Positions 39,733 to 48,119 of a stretch of 64,000 nt of DNA are shown here, in pieces (the first letter of the stretch is position 1; the number at the start of each line of letters is the position of its first letter). The translations under genes were made by a program, and so were the position numbers. The notes under the pieces were generated by a model, which was not told the DNA's origin, ran no database searches, and saw nothing but the letters and a program-made list of their open reading frames with translations. The stretch covers positions 1 to 64,000 of the forward strand of contig JAGWUH010000003.1 in the NCBI GenBank assembly GCA_028868535.1, read 5' to 3'. The DNA is from Sphingomonadales bacterium. Its GTDB lineage: Bacteria; Pseudomonadota; Alphaproteobacteria; Sphingomonadales; Sphingomonadaceae.

Positions 39733-39748
39733 ATGTCCGAACGGACAT
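39733..39748. other. Palindrome abutting tRNA-Lys
   Basis: ATGTCCG (39733-39739) and CGGACAT (39742-39748) are perfect inverted arms around AA, ending two bases before the tRNA. It may be a processing or regulator site in the tRNA leader. Promoter elements farther up cannot be fixed with confidence. Confidence 0.4.
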
Positions 39749-39750
39749 GT

Positions 39751-39826
<76 letters not shown>

Positions 39827-40080
39827 TTTCCCTGCTTCTACTCGGCAGCTTACGTGGCTTGGCAATTCAGGCCATGACCACCCTTGATCCCGCCAGGTAG
39901 CGCTGAAGACAGTTGCCCGCCCACAATCCTGTCAGCAGCCGAGTGGGTTGGAGCGCCGGGCTCGCTTCATGGCAGGATGAATCCGACGCGCGTCAGTCGG
40001 CTGCCCTGGTCCCCCGCGGGTATTCGCAGGTCAGGACGGTGAAGCTGTGCAAAGCGGGCAGTCCACAGCCGGGCGAGGTT
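39827..40080. other. Gap after tRNA-Lys
   Basis: These 254 bases hold no gene I can support. The longest open frame here, about 80 codons from 39913, has no recognisable product. I looked for an integrase remnant and found none. Confidence 0.5.
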
Positions 40081-40986
40081 TCACTGCTCGCCGACAAGCG
40101 GCCCCAGAAACGCAAAGGCCTTTGCAAGGGTATCGTCCAAGGGCGAAATGCCTAACGGCTGTACGATATCCGGGCGCTGGTAGAAGCTGTGGCCGAGACC
40201 AACATAGCGTTCGATCCTGCAGACACGGCCTGCAGCATCCGCCTTGTCGCAAAAGGCGTCGACAGTGGCGATCGGCACAGTCGTATCGGCAGTCCCATGA
40301 AAAATGATGGTTGGAGGCAGTCCTTTGAGCGGCATGGTGGACGGAGATACCGTGCGCAGCGCTGCCTCACTCAGTGCAGGGTTGCTGCGGACCGCATCGG
40401 GCAGCGTCTGGGTCAGACGGTTGTCGGTGAGATCAAGTGCAGGGTTGAACAGGACCAGTGCAACCGGTCGCGCCGACTGTGGCTGCTTCAGCGCAGCAGC
40501 GGCGGCAAGAAGGCCACCCGCAGACCCGCCCGCCAGGACGATCTTGCGGCGGTTTATCCCAAGCTCGCGAGAGTGGTCGCGGAGCCAGCTCAAGGCCGCA
40601 GCTGCATCGTCAACCCCGGTACCGGGGAAGGTGCCATCGCGGCAATACACCCTGTAGTCGGCCAGCGCGGCAACGTAGCCGCGATCCGCGAAACGTTGAG
40701 CTTGCCGAGCGAGATGCGCGACATCCCCTCCCACGAAGCCCCCACCATAAAACATCAGAACCGCCGGGCGCTCCGCCAATGCGTTGGCCGGGCGAAACAG
40801 ATGAAGCCTCAGTTCGCGTTGTCCAATCGTACGGTAGATTCGCGTCTCGGCGCCGGAAAGGCTCGTCGAAGGTGGCCCTACAGACGCGCAGCGGGCAATA
40901 TCGGTAGAAGAGGGAGGTGAGGCAGCCGCACTGGAACTCAAGATGACAGCCAGCAGTCCACCCAGCGTTCCGATGGCAGTCTTCAT
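40081..40986 (-). CDS. Exported alpha/beta hydrolase (HSL-like)
   Basis: A 301-residue alpha/beta hydrolase with a signal peptide (MKTAIGTLGGLLAVILSSSAAA). The oxyanion motif YGGGFVGG is near residue 85, the nucleophile elbow GGSAGG holds the serine, HGTADTTVP gives the acid and YVGLGHSFYQ gives the histidine, a hormone-sensitive-lipase-like order. The substrate is an unknown ester or amide. The ATG at 40986 has GGAGAGG 9 bases upstream. Base composition is lower in GC than neighbours (35 of 60 in 40201-40260). The gene lies alone between tRNA-Lys and a tRNA remnant, which suggests acquisition. TGGATG/CATCCA arms (41023-41039) upstream could be an operator. Confidence 0.8.
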   Translation of the reverse strand: MKTAIGTLGGLLAVILSSSAAASPPSSTDIARCASVGPPSTSLSGAETRIYRTIGQRELRLHLFRPANALAERPAVLMFYGGGFVGGDVAHLARQAQRFADRGYVAALADYRVYCRDGTFPGTGVDDAAAALSWLRDHSRELGINRRKIVLAGGSAGGLLAAAAALKQPQSARPVALVLFNPALDLTDNRLTQTLPDAVRSNPALSEAALRTVSPSTMPLKGLPPTIIFHGTADTTVPIATVDAFCDKADAAGRVCRIERYVGLGHSFYQRPDIVQPLGISPLDDTLAKAFAFLGPLVGEQ

Positions 40987-41144
40987 CGAAACCATCCTCT
41001 CCAACGAATTGCCGAAGCCGGTTGGATGGATCGCATCCATTGCACCGCTGGTCAATGTGAGCGGTCACGACTGAATCCCGGCGGGGTGATCTGTGGCCGC
41101 CGAGCAATGACTGTTTGGCAGGTTCGTACGCAATGGAAGGGTAC

Positions 41145-41201
41145 GGACGCGAAACCGCTCATGATCAGGGGGCCCGGGTTCGAAACCTGGCACGTCCACA
41201 A
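41145..41201 (+). pseudogene. tRNA-like remnant lacking a D arm
   Basis: A T arm is clear: CCGGG (41174-41178), loop TTCGAAA and CCTGG (41186-41190). CACGTCC (41191-41197) follows, then A and CAA in place of CCA. CACGTCC pairs with GGACGCG (41145-41151) at 6 of 7 positions, an acceptor-like stem. Only 22 bases (41152-41173) separate that stem from the T arm, too few for D and anticodon arms. A loop with CAT can be seen but its stem does not pair. It reads as a deleted or decayed tRNA gene; its original specificity cannot be told. Confidence 0.55.
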
Positions 41202-41273
41202 CTCCCTTCCCCTTCGATGAAAACCGTGCCTTGTTAGGGTGAAGGCGCGTCGTCGCGCGCGCGGGGGGCGAGC

Positions 41274-42473
41274 ATGGCATTGAGCGAGAAATTCCTGCTG
41301 GCGATGCTGGTGATCTTCGTGATCCCCTGGCTGGTCTGGCGCTTCGGCCGCACCGACTATTTTGCGCCCCTGGTCGTCGTGCAGATCATCAGTGGCATCG
41401 TGCTGGGTCCGGGCGTGGCCGGCGCCGCGTTTCCGGGATACTACGCCTTCGTGTTCGCCCCGCCGGTGATCGGGGCGCTGAACGGCATCGCCTGGTGGGC
41501 GGTGATGATGTTCGTCTGGGTGGCGGGGATCGAACTCGACCTGCGAAGCGCCTGGGTGCACCGGCGCGAGACGATGTTGACCGCTGGACTGGCCCTGGCG
41601 GCGCCGCTGGCATGCGGCAGCCTCGCCGCCCTGGCCCTGCTCGCGCTGGGCGGTCAATGGCTGGGGGAGAAAGGCGCTGAATGGCAGTTCGTGCTGGGGA
41701 TCGGCATGGCATGCGCGGTGACGGCAATGCCGATCCTCGTCCTGCTGATGGAAAAGCTGACGATCCTGCGCACGCCGCTGGGGCAGCGCATCCTGCGCTA
41801 TGCCAGTCTCGACGACGTGGCGATCTGGTCGGTGCTGGCACTGATCCTGCTCGATTGGGCGCGGCTGGGGCGGCAGGCGGGTTTCATCGTGCTGTTCCCG
41901 GCCGCGTGCTGGCTCTATCACCGGTTGATGGCGCGGCTGGGCAGCGACGACCGCTGGTTCGTCGGGCTGGTCTGGCTGATCGGTTGCGGTTTCGGCGCGG
42001 ACTGGGCCGGGCTGCACTTCATGGTCGGGGCATTCCTCGCCGGGGCCGTCACCGAAGCGGCCTGGTTCGATCGTGAGCAGATCGACCGCTTTCGCGGCAT
42101 CATCCTGACCACGCTGATGCCGGTATTCTTCCTCAGCACAGGCTTGCGGACGAACTGGGCGATGGGCGGAGCGGTGGTGTTCGGGTCGGCGGCCCTGTTG
42201 TTGGTCGCGGCGGTGGCGGGAAAGCTGCTGGGAACCCACCTGGCAGGATTCGCGCTGGGCTGGCCCAGGGGCGAGGCGACACTGATCGGCTGGCTGCTGC
42301 AGACCAAGGCGCTGATCATGATCATCTTCGTCAACATCCTGCTCGACAAGGCGATCATTTCGAACCAGTCCTTCACCGCGCTTCTGATCATGGCCGTGGC
42401 CAGCACGATGTTGACGATCCCGCTGGCGGAGCCCCGGTTGCGGCAGATGCGGGACTTGGTCGACCGCATTTAG
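41274..42473 (+). CDS. Cation:proton antiporter (CPA2 type)
   Basis: A 399-residue membrane protein with about 12 segments and no cytoplasmic NAD-binding tail. Telling sequences are GIVLGPGVAGAAFPGYYAFVFAPP, WVAGIELDL and MPVFFLSTGLRTNWAM near two thirds. The GIELD and FxxxG signatures fit monovalent cation/H+ exchangers. Ion specificity is not readable. The ATG at 41274 comes 72 bases after the tRNA remnant, and TTGTTAGGGTGAAGGCGCG just upstream resembles other promoters of the window. Confidence 0.87.
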   Translation: MALSEKFLLAMLVIFVIPWLVWRFGRTDYFAPLVVVQIISGIVLGPGVAGAAFPGYYAFVFAPPVIGALNGIAWWAVMMFVWVAGIELDLRSAWVHRRETMLTAGLALAAPLACGSLAALALLALGGQWLGEKGAEWQFVLGIGMACAVTAMPILVLLMEKLTILRTPLGQRILRYASLDDVAIWSVLALILLDWARLGRQAGFIVLFPAACWLYHRLMARLGSDDRWFVGLVWLIGCGFGADWAGLHFMVGAFLAGAVTEAAWFDREQIDRFRGIILTTLMPVFFLSTGLRTNWAMGGAVVFGSAALLLVAAVAGKLLGTHLAGFALGWPRGEATLIGWLLQTKALIMIIFVNILLDKAIISNQSFTALLIMAVASTMLTIPLAEPRLRQMRDLVDRI

Positions 42474-42507
42474 GCGCGGGGTACGCCGGGCCGCAGCCAG
42501 CGCCTGA

Positions 42508-42521
42508 TTCATTCGATTGAA
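42508..42521. promoter_or_regulatory. Candidate LacI-family operator 1
   Basis: The 14-base near-palindrome TTCATTCGATTGAA lies 74 bases before the start of the sugar MFS gene at 42596. It closely matches two other sites in the window: TTCAATCGCTTGCA at 54953 and TTCAATCGTTTGAA at 56552. A CG centre with AT-rich arms is typical of LacI-family operators, and a LacI-type regulator is encoded at 48111-49130. Binding is inferred, not shown. Confidence 0.55.
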
Positions 42522-42595
42522 TCGAGAGTCGAAATGCGTTAGGAAACCTCGTTCGCGGCCACCATGCAGAGTCGCGGTTGGATAGAGCCGAGGCC

Positions 42596-44023
42596 ATGCA
42601 GACTTCCAGCGCCCCTGCCCCCGATGCGCCTGCGATCCCGCGATCCCGCAAGCCGGTCCTGCCGCTGGCACGCGTGATCGAGATGAACCTCGGCTTCCTC
42701 GGGCTGCAGTTCAGCTTCGGGCTGCAACAGGGCAACATGGTGCCGATCTATTCCTGGCTGGGGGCGGACGAGGCGAGCCTGCCGATCCTGCAGCTGGCCG
42801 GGCCGGTGACCGGGCTGCTCATCCAGCCGCTGATCGGGGCGATGTCCGATCGCACCCATTCGCGCTGGGGGCGGCGGACGCCCTATTTCCTGATCGGCGC
42901 GGTGATGTGCAGCCTTGGCCTGTTCCTGATGCCGCATTCGGCCAGCCTGCTGATGGCGGCGAGCCTGCTGTGGTTGCTCGACGCCGGCAACAACGTGACG
43001 ATGGAGCCGTACCGCGCCTATGTCTCCGACCGGCTCGACGACAGCCAGCACGAGATCGGCTTTCTCAGCCAGAGCGCGTTCACCGGGCTGGCGCAGTGCC
43101 TGGCGTTCCTTTCGCCCTCGATCCTCGTCTACTGGTTCGGGTTCGACCGCAACGCGACCGACGCGCACAACATCCCGACGATCACTCACGTTTCGTTCCT
43201 GATCGGCGCGGTGCTGTCGCTTACGACGATCCTGTGGTCGGTGTGGCGGGTGCCCGAACTGCCGCTTTCGAGCGAGGAGCAGGCGCGGATCGCGGCGGCG
43301 GACAAGTCGCTCGGCGCGACGCTGGGCGAAATCTGGGGGGCGATCCGCGCCATGCCGACGGCGATGCGGCAGATGGCCTGGATGAGCCTGTTCCAGTGGT
43401 ATGGCTTCTCGATCTACTGGAGCTATGGCGCGCTTTCGATCTCGCGCTCGGTCTACGGCACCGCCGACAAGACCAGCGCGGCGTTCCGCGACGCGGTGCT
43501 GACGACGCAGCAACTGGGGGCGTTCTACAACCTGATCGGCTTCGGTGCGGCGTTCGCGATGGTGCCGCTGGCGAAGGCGCTGGGCGCTTCGCGGCTGCAC
43601 ATGGTGTGCCTGGCGCTGTGCGGGTTCGGCATGCTGGCGCTGCCGTTCGTCGGGCCGAGCGGGGCCGAGGCGCCGCGGCTGCTGGCGCTGCTGGCGATGC
43701 CCGAGCTGGGGCGGCATCTCGCGCTGCTGGGGATCGCCGTGACGCTGGGGTTCGGCTGGGCGAGCATCATGGGCAACCCTTACGTGATCCTCGCGGGATC
43801 GATCCCGGCCGAGCGCACCGGCGTGTACATGGGCATCTTCAACATGATGATCGTGATCCCGATGCTGCTGAACGGACTGACCTTCGGCTGGATCTATCGC
43901 CACTGGCTGGACGGCGATGCGCGCAACGCGGTGAGCTTTGCCGGCGGGCTGCTGCTGGCGGCGGCGATGACGATGCTGTGGGTTCGCCAGCCGAAGCGTG
44001 CGGCAGTGGTCGTCCATGCCTGA
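42596..44023 (+). CDS. SLC45-like MFS sugar transporter, copy 1
   Basis: A 475-residue MFS carrier, about 12 segments, of the sucrose/maltose-type group. GLQQGNMVPIYSWLGAD, QLAGPVTGLLIQPLIGAMSDRTHSRWGRRTPYFL and NNVTMEPYRAYVSD are typical. It should bring an oligosaccharide or disaccharide through the inner membrane; raffinose, melibiose or sucrose fit the next genes. The ATG at 42596 is preferred to an upstream TTG. It overlaps the alpha-galactosidase start by 8 bases. A paralogue sits at 54954-56507. Confidence 0.86.
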   Translation: MQTSSAPAPDAPAIPRSRKPVLPLARVIEMNLGFLGLQFSFGLQQGNMVPIYSWLGADEASLPILQLAGPVTGLLIQPLIGAMSDRTHSRWGRRTPYFLIGAVMCSLGLFLMPHSASLLMAASLLWLLDAGNNVTMEPYRAYVSDRLDDSQHEIGFLSQSAFTGLAQCLAFLSPSILVYWFGFDRNATDAHNIPTITHVSFLIGAVLSLTTILWSVWRVPELPLSSEEQARIAAADKSLGATLGEIWGAIRAMPTAMRQMAWMSLFQWYGFSIYWSYGALSISRSVYGTADKTSAAFRDAVLTTQQLGAFYNLIGFGAAFAMVPLAKALGASRLHMVCLALCGFGMLALPFVGPSGAEAPRLLALLAMPELGRHLALLGIAVTLGFGWASIMGNPYVILAGSIPAERTGVYMGIFNMMIVIPMLLNGLTFGWIYRHWLDGDARNAVSFAGGLLLAAAMTMLWVRQPKRAAVVVHA

Positions 44024-46067
44024 ATTCGTCGAGCTCCATTCCCCGGCCTGCACCGCGATCTGGGAATGCCCGGACGGCGAAGCGCCGCTGTGGCGCTACT
44101 GGGGGCCGCGCCTGCCCGATGGCGTGCTGCCCCCGGGGGCGCTGCGCGACGAGCGGCCCGAGCCGAGCTTTTCGCTGCACTTTGACCAGCCTTTGAGCGT
44201 GTTTCCCGGGGGGGGCATGGGCTGGTTCGGGCAGAGCGCGCTGCTCGCGCATCGTGGCGGGGCAGACTGGACGTTCCAGGCCGGGGACTGCGCGATCGAG
44301 CGGATCGACGATGGCGTTCGCTTCGTGCTGCGCGACATCGTGGCGCGGGTGACGGTGACGGTGACTGCGCGGCTCGATCCCGCCAGCGACGTGCTGACTC
44401 TGGCGACGAGCCTGCGCAACGATGGCGACGGCGTGCTCGACGTGCAGTGGCTGGCGGCGGCGTGCCTGCCGTTACCAGAGGACGCGGCGCGGGTGCGTTC
44501 TTATGGCGGGCGACACAATTCGGAATTTGTCGTTATTGACGACAAGCTGACGCGCAGCCTGTGGCGGCGCGAGAACCGGCGCGGGCTGACTTCGCACGAT
44601 TGCCTGCCCGGCGCAGTCGTGACCTGCGACGACGGCACCGCCCATGGCGCGCAGCTGGCCTGGTCGGGCAACCATGCGCAGGGCATCGAGTGGCTCGACG
44701 ACGGGCGACGGCAGTGGCAGCTCGGCGAGTGGCTGGCGCCGGGAGAGGTGCGGCTGGCGCCGGGCGAGACGCTGCATTCGCCCGAAGTGCTGGCGACGGT
44801 TTCGGCGGAGGGCGCCGACGGCGTGGCGCAGGCGTTCCACCGTGCGGTCCGCGCGCGGATGACATGGCCCGGCGGCGCGATGAAGCCGCGGCCAGTGCAC
44901 CTCAACACCTGGGAGGGGTTCTACTTCGACCACGACGAGGCGGCACTGCGCGAGCTGGCGGACGCGGCGGCGGCGATCGGCATCGAGCGGTTCGTGCTCG
45001 ACGACGGCTGGTTCAAGGGGCGCGACGACGACACCTCGTCGCTGGGGGACTGGACCGTCGATACAGCCAAGTATCCGCAGGGGCTCGGCCCCCTCGCCCG
45101 CCATGTCACCGGGCTGGGCATGGAGTTCGGTCTGTGGGTCGAGCCGGAGATGATCAACCGCGACAGCGACCTCTATCGCGCGCATCCCGACTGGGTGCTG
45201 GCGATCGACGGGCGACCGCTGCTGGAGGCGCGCAACCAGCTTGTGCTTGACCTCAGCAATCCGGCGGTGGGCGAATACCTGTTCGAGGCGGTGGCAGCGC
45301 TGCTGCGCGAACTGCCGATTTCGTACCTGAAGTGGGACCATAACCGCGACCTGACCCATGCCGGCAACCGGCCGCGTCATCGTGCGCAGGTGCTGGCGGC
45401 CTATGCACTGTTCGACCGAATCCGCGCCGCGTATCCCGACGTGGAAATCGAGGCCTGCGCCGGCGGCGGCGGAAGGATCGACGCCGGGATCGCGGCGCGG
45501 ACGCACCGGTTCTGGACCAGCGACTGCATCGACGCGGTGAGCCGGGTGACGATGCAGCGCGGCTTCCTGCAATTCCTGCCGCCCGAGCTGATGGGCAGCC
45601 ATGTCGGCGCCAGCCCCGCGCATTCGACCGGGCGCGGGCAGGCGATGGCGTTCCGCTGCGGTGTGGCGCTGCCGGGGCATTTCGGCGTCGAGCTCGATGT
45701 CCGCAAGCTGGGCGCGGACGAGCGTGCCGGGCTGGCGGCGGGGATCGCGCGCTACAAGGCGCTGCGCGGGCGGCTTCATGCCGGCAGGGTCTGGCGGGGC
45801 GAGGCGCCCGACGGCCTGCTGTGGCAGGCGCACGGCGATGGCGACGGCTTGCTGCTGCTGGTGACGCGCGCGGTGCCGACGACGCAGCGGCACCAGCCGC
45901 ACCTGCGTTTGCCCATGCTCGACCCGGGCCGGCTCTATCACGTTCGCATCGGCGATGCCGCGCCGTTCGAAGCAGAGGGGAGCTGGCTGGCGCGGATCGG
46001 CCTGCCGGTTCCTCCGTTGCCCGGAGAGGCCGTGCTGGCCTGCGACATCCAACCTGCCGGAACCTGA
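44016..46067 (+). CDS. Alpha-galactosidase (GH36)
   Basis: A 683-residue GH36 enzyme. The beta-rich N-terminal domain is followed by a barrel with HLNTWEGFYFDHDE and FVLDDGWFKGRDDD. The nucleophile is D441 in YLKWDHNRD and the acid/base is D503 in FWTSDCID. It releases alpha-galactose from melibiose, raffinose or stachyose. No signal peptide is seen, so it acts in the cytoplasm on imported sugar. The ATG at 44016 lies in the end of the MFS gene, and the next start is 3 bases after its stop, forming one transcript. Confidence 0.93.
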   Translation: MPEFVELHSPACTAIWECPDGEAPLWRYWGPRLPDGVLPPGALRDERPEPSFSLHFDQPLSVFPGGGMGWFGQSALLAHRGGADWTFQAGDCAIERIDDGVRFVLRDIVARVTVTVTARLDPASDVLTLATSLRNDGDGVLDVQWLAAACLPLPEDAARVRSYGGRHNSEFVVIDDKLTRSLWRRENRRGLTSHDCLPGAVVTCDDGTAHGAQLAWSGNHAQGIEWLDDGRRQWQLGEWLAPGEVRLAPGETLHSPEVLATVSAEGADGVAQAFHRAVRARMTWPGGAMKPRPVHLNTWEGFYFDHDEAALRELADAAAAIGIERFVLDDGWFKGRDDDTSSLGDWTVDTAKYPQGLGPLARHVTGLGMEFGLWVEPEMINRDSDLYRAHPDWVLAIDGRPLLEARNQLVLDLSNPAVGEYLFEAVAALLRELPISYLKWDHNRDLTHAGNRPRHRAQVLAAYALFDRIRAAYPDVEIEACAGGGGRIDAGIAARTHRFWTSDCIDAVSRVTMQRGFLQFLPPELMGSHVGASPAHSTGRGQAMAFRCGVALPGHFGVELDVRKLGADERAGLAAGIARYKALRGRLHAGRVWRGEAPDGLLWQAHGDGDGLLLLVTRAVPTTQRHQPHLRLPMLDPGRLYHVRIGDAAPFEAEGSWLARIGLPVPPLPGEAVLACDIQPAGT

Positions 46068-46069
46068 CG

Positions 46070-47254
46070 ATGAATTTTCACTCCCCTCCCCCTGAATCAC
46101 GGACTTCCCTGGCGATGCAAGATTTCCAAACCAGCCGCTGGGCGCCCGAGCAGGTGGCGGCGATCCATGAGGGCGCGGCCCATGCGATCCCGCGCGTCGA
46201 GCGGGCGGCGCTGCGGCCGGTGCTGCCGGGCCTGGACCTGTGGGACCTGTGGCCGTTGCAGGCGGTGGACGGGACGACCGCGCGGTTCGACGGCTGGGCG
46301 CTGTGGTTTGTGCTGTCCGCCCCGGCCCTGCCCGATCCCGAGGCGCGGCACGGCGTGGCCCGCATCCGCCTGATCGGCGAGCGCGATGGCGAATGGCGCG
46401 ACCACGGCGACGCGCTGCCCGACGGCTTCAATCCCGGCAGCCGCGAATGGGCGGGATCAGCGCGCTATGACGCCGGCAATGGCGCGGTGACGCTGTTCTG
46501 GACGGTGGCGGGAATGCCCGGCGAGGCGCAGGCGACGTTTGCGCAGCGCATGTTCGAGACGACCGGGAGGCTGGCGGCGACGGGCGAGCGTTTCGCGATC
46601 AGCGGCTGGAGCGCGCCGCGCGAAATCGCCGGGGGGCCGATTCCCCATTACATGCTGGTGACCCAGGCCGAGGGCGTGCCGGGTTTCATCAAGGGCTTCC
46701 GCGATCCCGCGCACTTCCGCGATCCGGCGGACGGCTGCACTTACCTGACGTTTACCGCCTCGCTCAAGGATGCGAAGAGCGCCTGGAACGGCTGCATTGG
46801 CCTGCTGCGCGCCGAGGGCGACGGCTGGGCGGTGCTGCCGCCGCTGCTTAATGCCGATGGGCTGAACAACGAGCAGGAGCGACCGCACGTGGTGATGCAC
46901 GGCGGGCTCTACTACCTGTTCTGGTCGACCCAGCGGAAGGTGTTCGCGCCCGACGGGCCGAACGGGCCGAACGGGCTCTACGGCATGGTGGCGGAGCGGA
47001 TGGGCGGGCCCTGGCGGCCGCTGAACGGCGGTGGGCTGGTGGCGGCGAACCCGGCCGACGCGCCGTTCCAGACCTATTCCTGGTGGGTGACGAGCGATCT
47101 GACCGTGCACGGCTTCGTGGATTATCCCGAATCGCTGCGCGGCAACGACTTCGGCGATGCGGAGTGGCGGCGCGCGCAGTTCGGCGGGGTGCCGGCGCCG
47201 GTGTTCACGCTGGCGCTCGACGCGGACCGCGCGGTGGTGGCGGGAGGCGCCTGA
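46070..47254 (+). CDS. GH68 fructosyltransferase/sucrase
   Basis: A 394-residue GH68 enzyme, the levansucrase family. Catalytic residues can be placed: nucleophile D59 in LWDLWP, EWAGSARYD near 127-134, stabiliser D212 in FRDP, and acid/base E270 with R271 in EQERPHV. The family splits sucrose and transfers or hydrolyses the fructosyl unit. No signal peptide is seen and the length lacks export or C-terminal domains, so a cytoplasmic sucrase role is likely here. The start could be the ATG at 46070 or at 46115. It sits between alpha-galactosidase and fructokinase genes, which fits stepwise raffinose or sucrose breakdown. Confidence 0.85.
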   Translation: MNFHSPPPESRTSLAMQDFQTSRWAPEQVAAIHEGAAHAIPRVERAALRPVLPGLDLWDLWPLQAVDGTTARFDGWALWFVLSAPALPDPEARHGVARIRLIGERDGEWRDHGDALPDGFNPGSREWAGSARYDAGNGAVTLFWTVAGMPGEAQATFAQRMFETTGRLAATGERFAISGWSAPREIAGGPIPHYMLVTQAEGVPGFIKGFRDPAHFRDPADGCTYLTFTASLKDAKSAWNGCIGLLRAEGDGWAVLPPLLNADGLNNEQERPHVVMHGGLYYLFWSTQRKVFAPDGPNGPNGLYGMVAERMGGPWRPLNGGGLVAANPADAPFQTYSWWVTSDLTVHGFVDYPESLRGNDFGDAEWRRAQFGGVPAPVFTLALDADRAVVAGGA

Positions 47255-47255
47255 C

Positions 47256-48119
47256 ATGGCTTATGCGCTGATCGAGGCCGGGGGGACCAAGTTCGTGCTC
47301 GGTGTTGCCGGGGACGACGGCCGGATCGGCGCGCGGGCGCGGATAGAGACGACGACGCCGGCGGAGACCCTGGGCGCGGCGGTGGACTGGTTCCGCGCGC
47401 ATGGCGGGGCTTATCGCGCGCTGGGAATCGCCTCGTTCGGTCCGCTCGACCTCGATCCCGCGTCGCCGGGCTATGGCTGCGTGCGGCGGACGCCGAAGCC
47501 GCACTGGAGCGGGGCGAACCTGATCGCGCCGTTTGCCGATGCATTTGCCTGCCCGGTGGCGATTGACACCGACGTCAACGGTGCGGCGCTGGCCGAGGCG
47601 CGCTGGGGGGCGGGCACGGGGCACGGTTCGCTGCTGTACCTGACGGTGGGGACCGGCGTGGGCGGTGGCTTCGTTTCGGGCGGGCGGTTGCTGGCCGGGC
47701 TTTCGCATCCCGAGATGGGTCACATTAGGATGCCGCGCCATGCCGAAGACGGCGGCTTCGCCGGGTGCTGCCCGTTCCATGGCGATTGCCTGGAGGGACT
47801 CGCGGCGGGCCCGGCGGTGATCGCACGATGGGGGCAATCGCTGAGCAAGCTGGGGCCGGACCATCCGGGCCATGCGATCATCGCCTGGTATCACGGGCAG
47901 GCGCTGGCGACGTTCCAGGCGGTGATGGAGCCGGCGCGGATCGTGCTGGGCGGCGGGGTGATGGGCACCCCGGGGCTGCTCGAACGCGTGCGCGCAGAGG
48001 CGGTCGCGGCTGCGGGCGGCTATTTCGTGGGTGACCCGGCCGAGGTGGTGGTGGCACCGGGGCTGCATGGCGACGCCGGACTGCTGGGGGCGCTGGCGCT
48101 GGCGCAAGCCTCAGGTTGA
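47256..48119 (+). CDS. ROK-family fructokinase
   Basis: A 287-residue ROK kinase. GGTK (9-12) is the phosphate-binding start, then SFGPLDLDP, TGVGGGFV and the HPEMGHIRMPRH block with a zinc site HxGxCLEGLAAGPA-like (CPFHGDCLEGLAAG). This matches the ScrK/Frk fructokinase branch rather than glucokinases. It would phosphorylate fructose released by the GH68 enzyme. The ATG starts 1 base after the GH68 stop. Its end overlaps the convergent LacI-type gene by 9 bases. Confidence 0.88.
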   Translation: MAYALIEAGGTKFVLGVAGDDGRIGARARIETTTPAETLGAAVDWFRAHGGAYRALGIASFGPLDLDPASPGYGCVRRTPKPHWSGANLIAPFADAFACPVAIDTDVNGAALAEARWGAGTGHGSLLYLTVGTGVGGGFVSGGRLLAGLSHPEMGHIRMPRHAEDGGFAGCCPFHGDCLEGLAAGPAVIARWGQSLSKLGPDHPGHAIIAWYHGQALATFQAVMEPARIVLGGGVMGTPGLLERVRAEAVAAAGGYFVGDPAEVVVAPGLHGDAGLLGALALAQASG

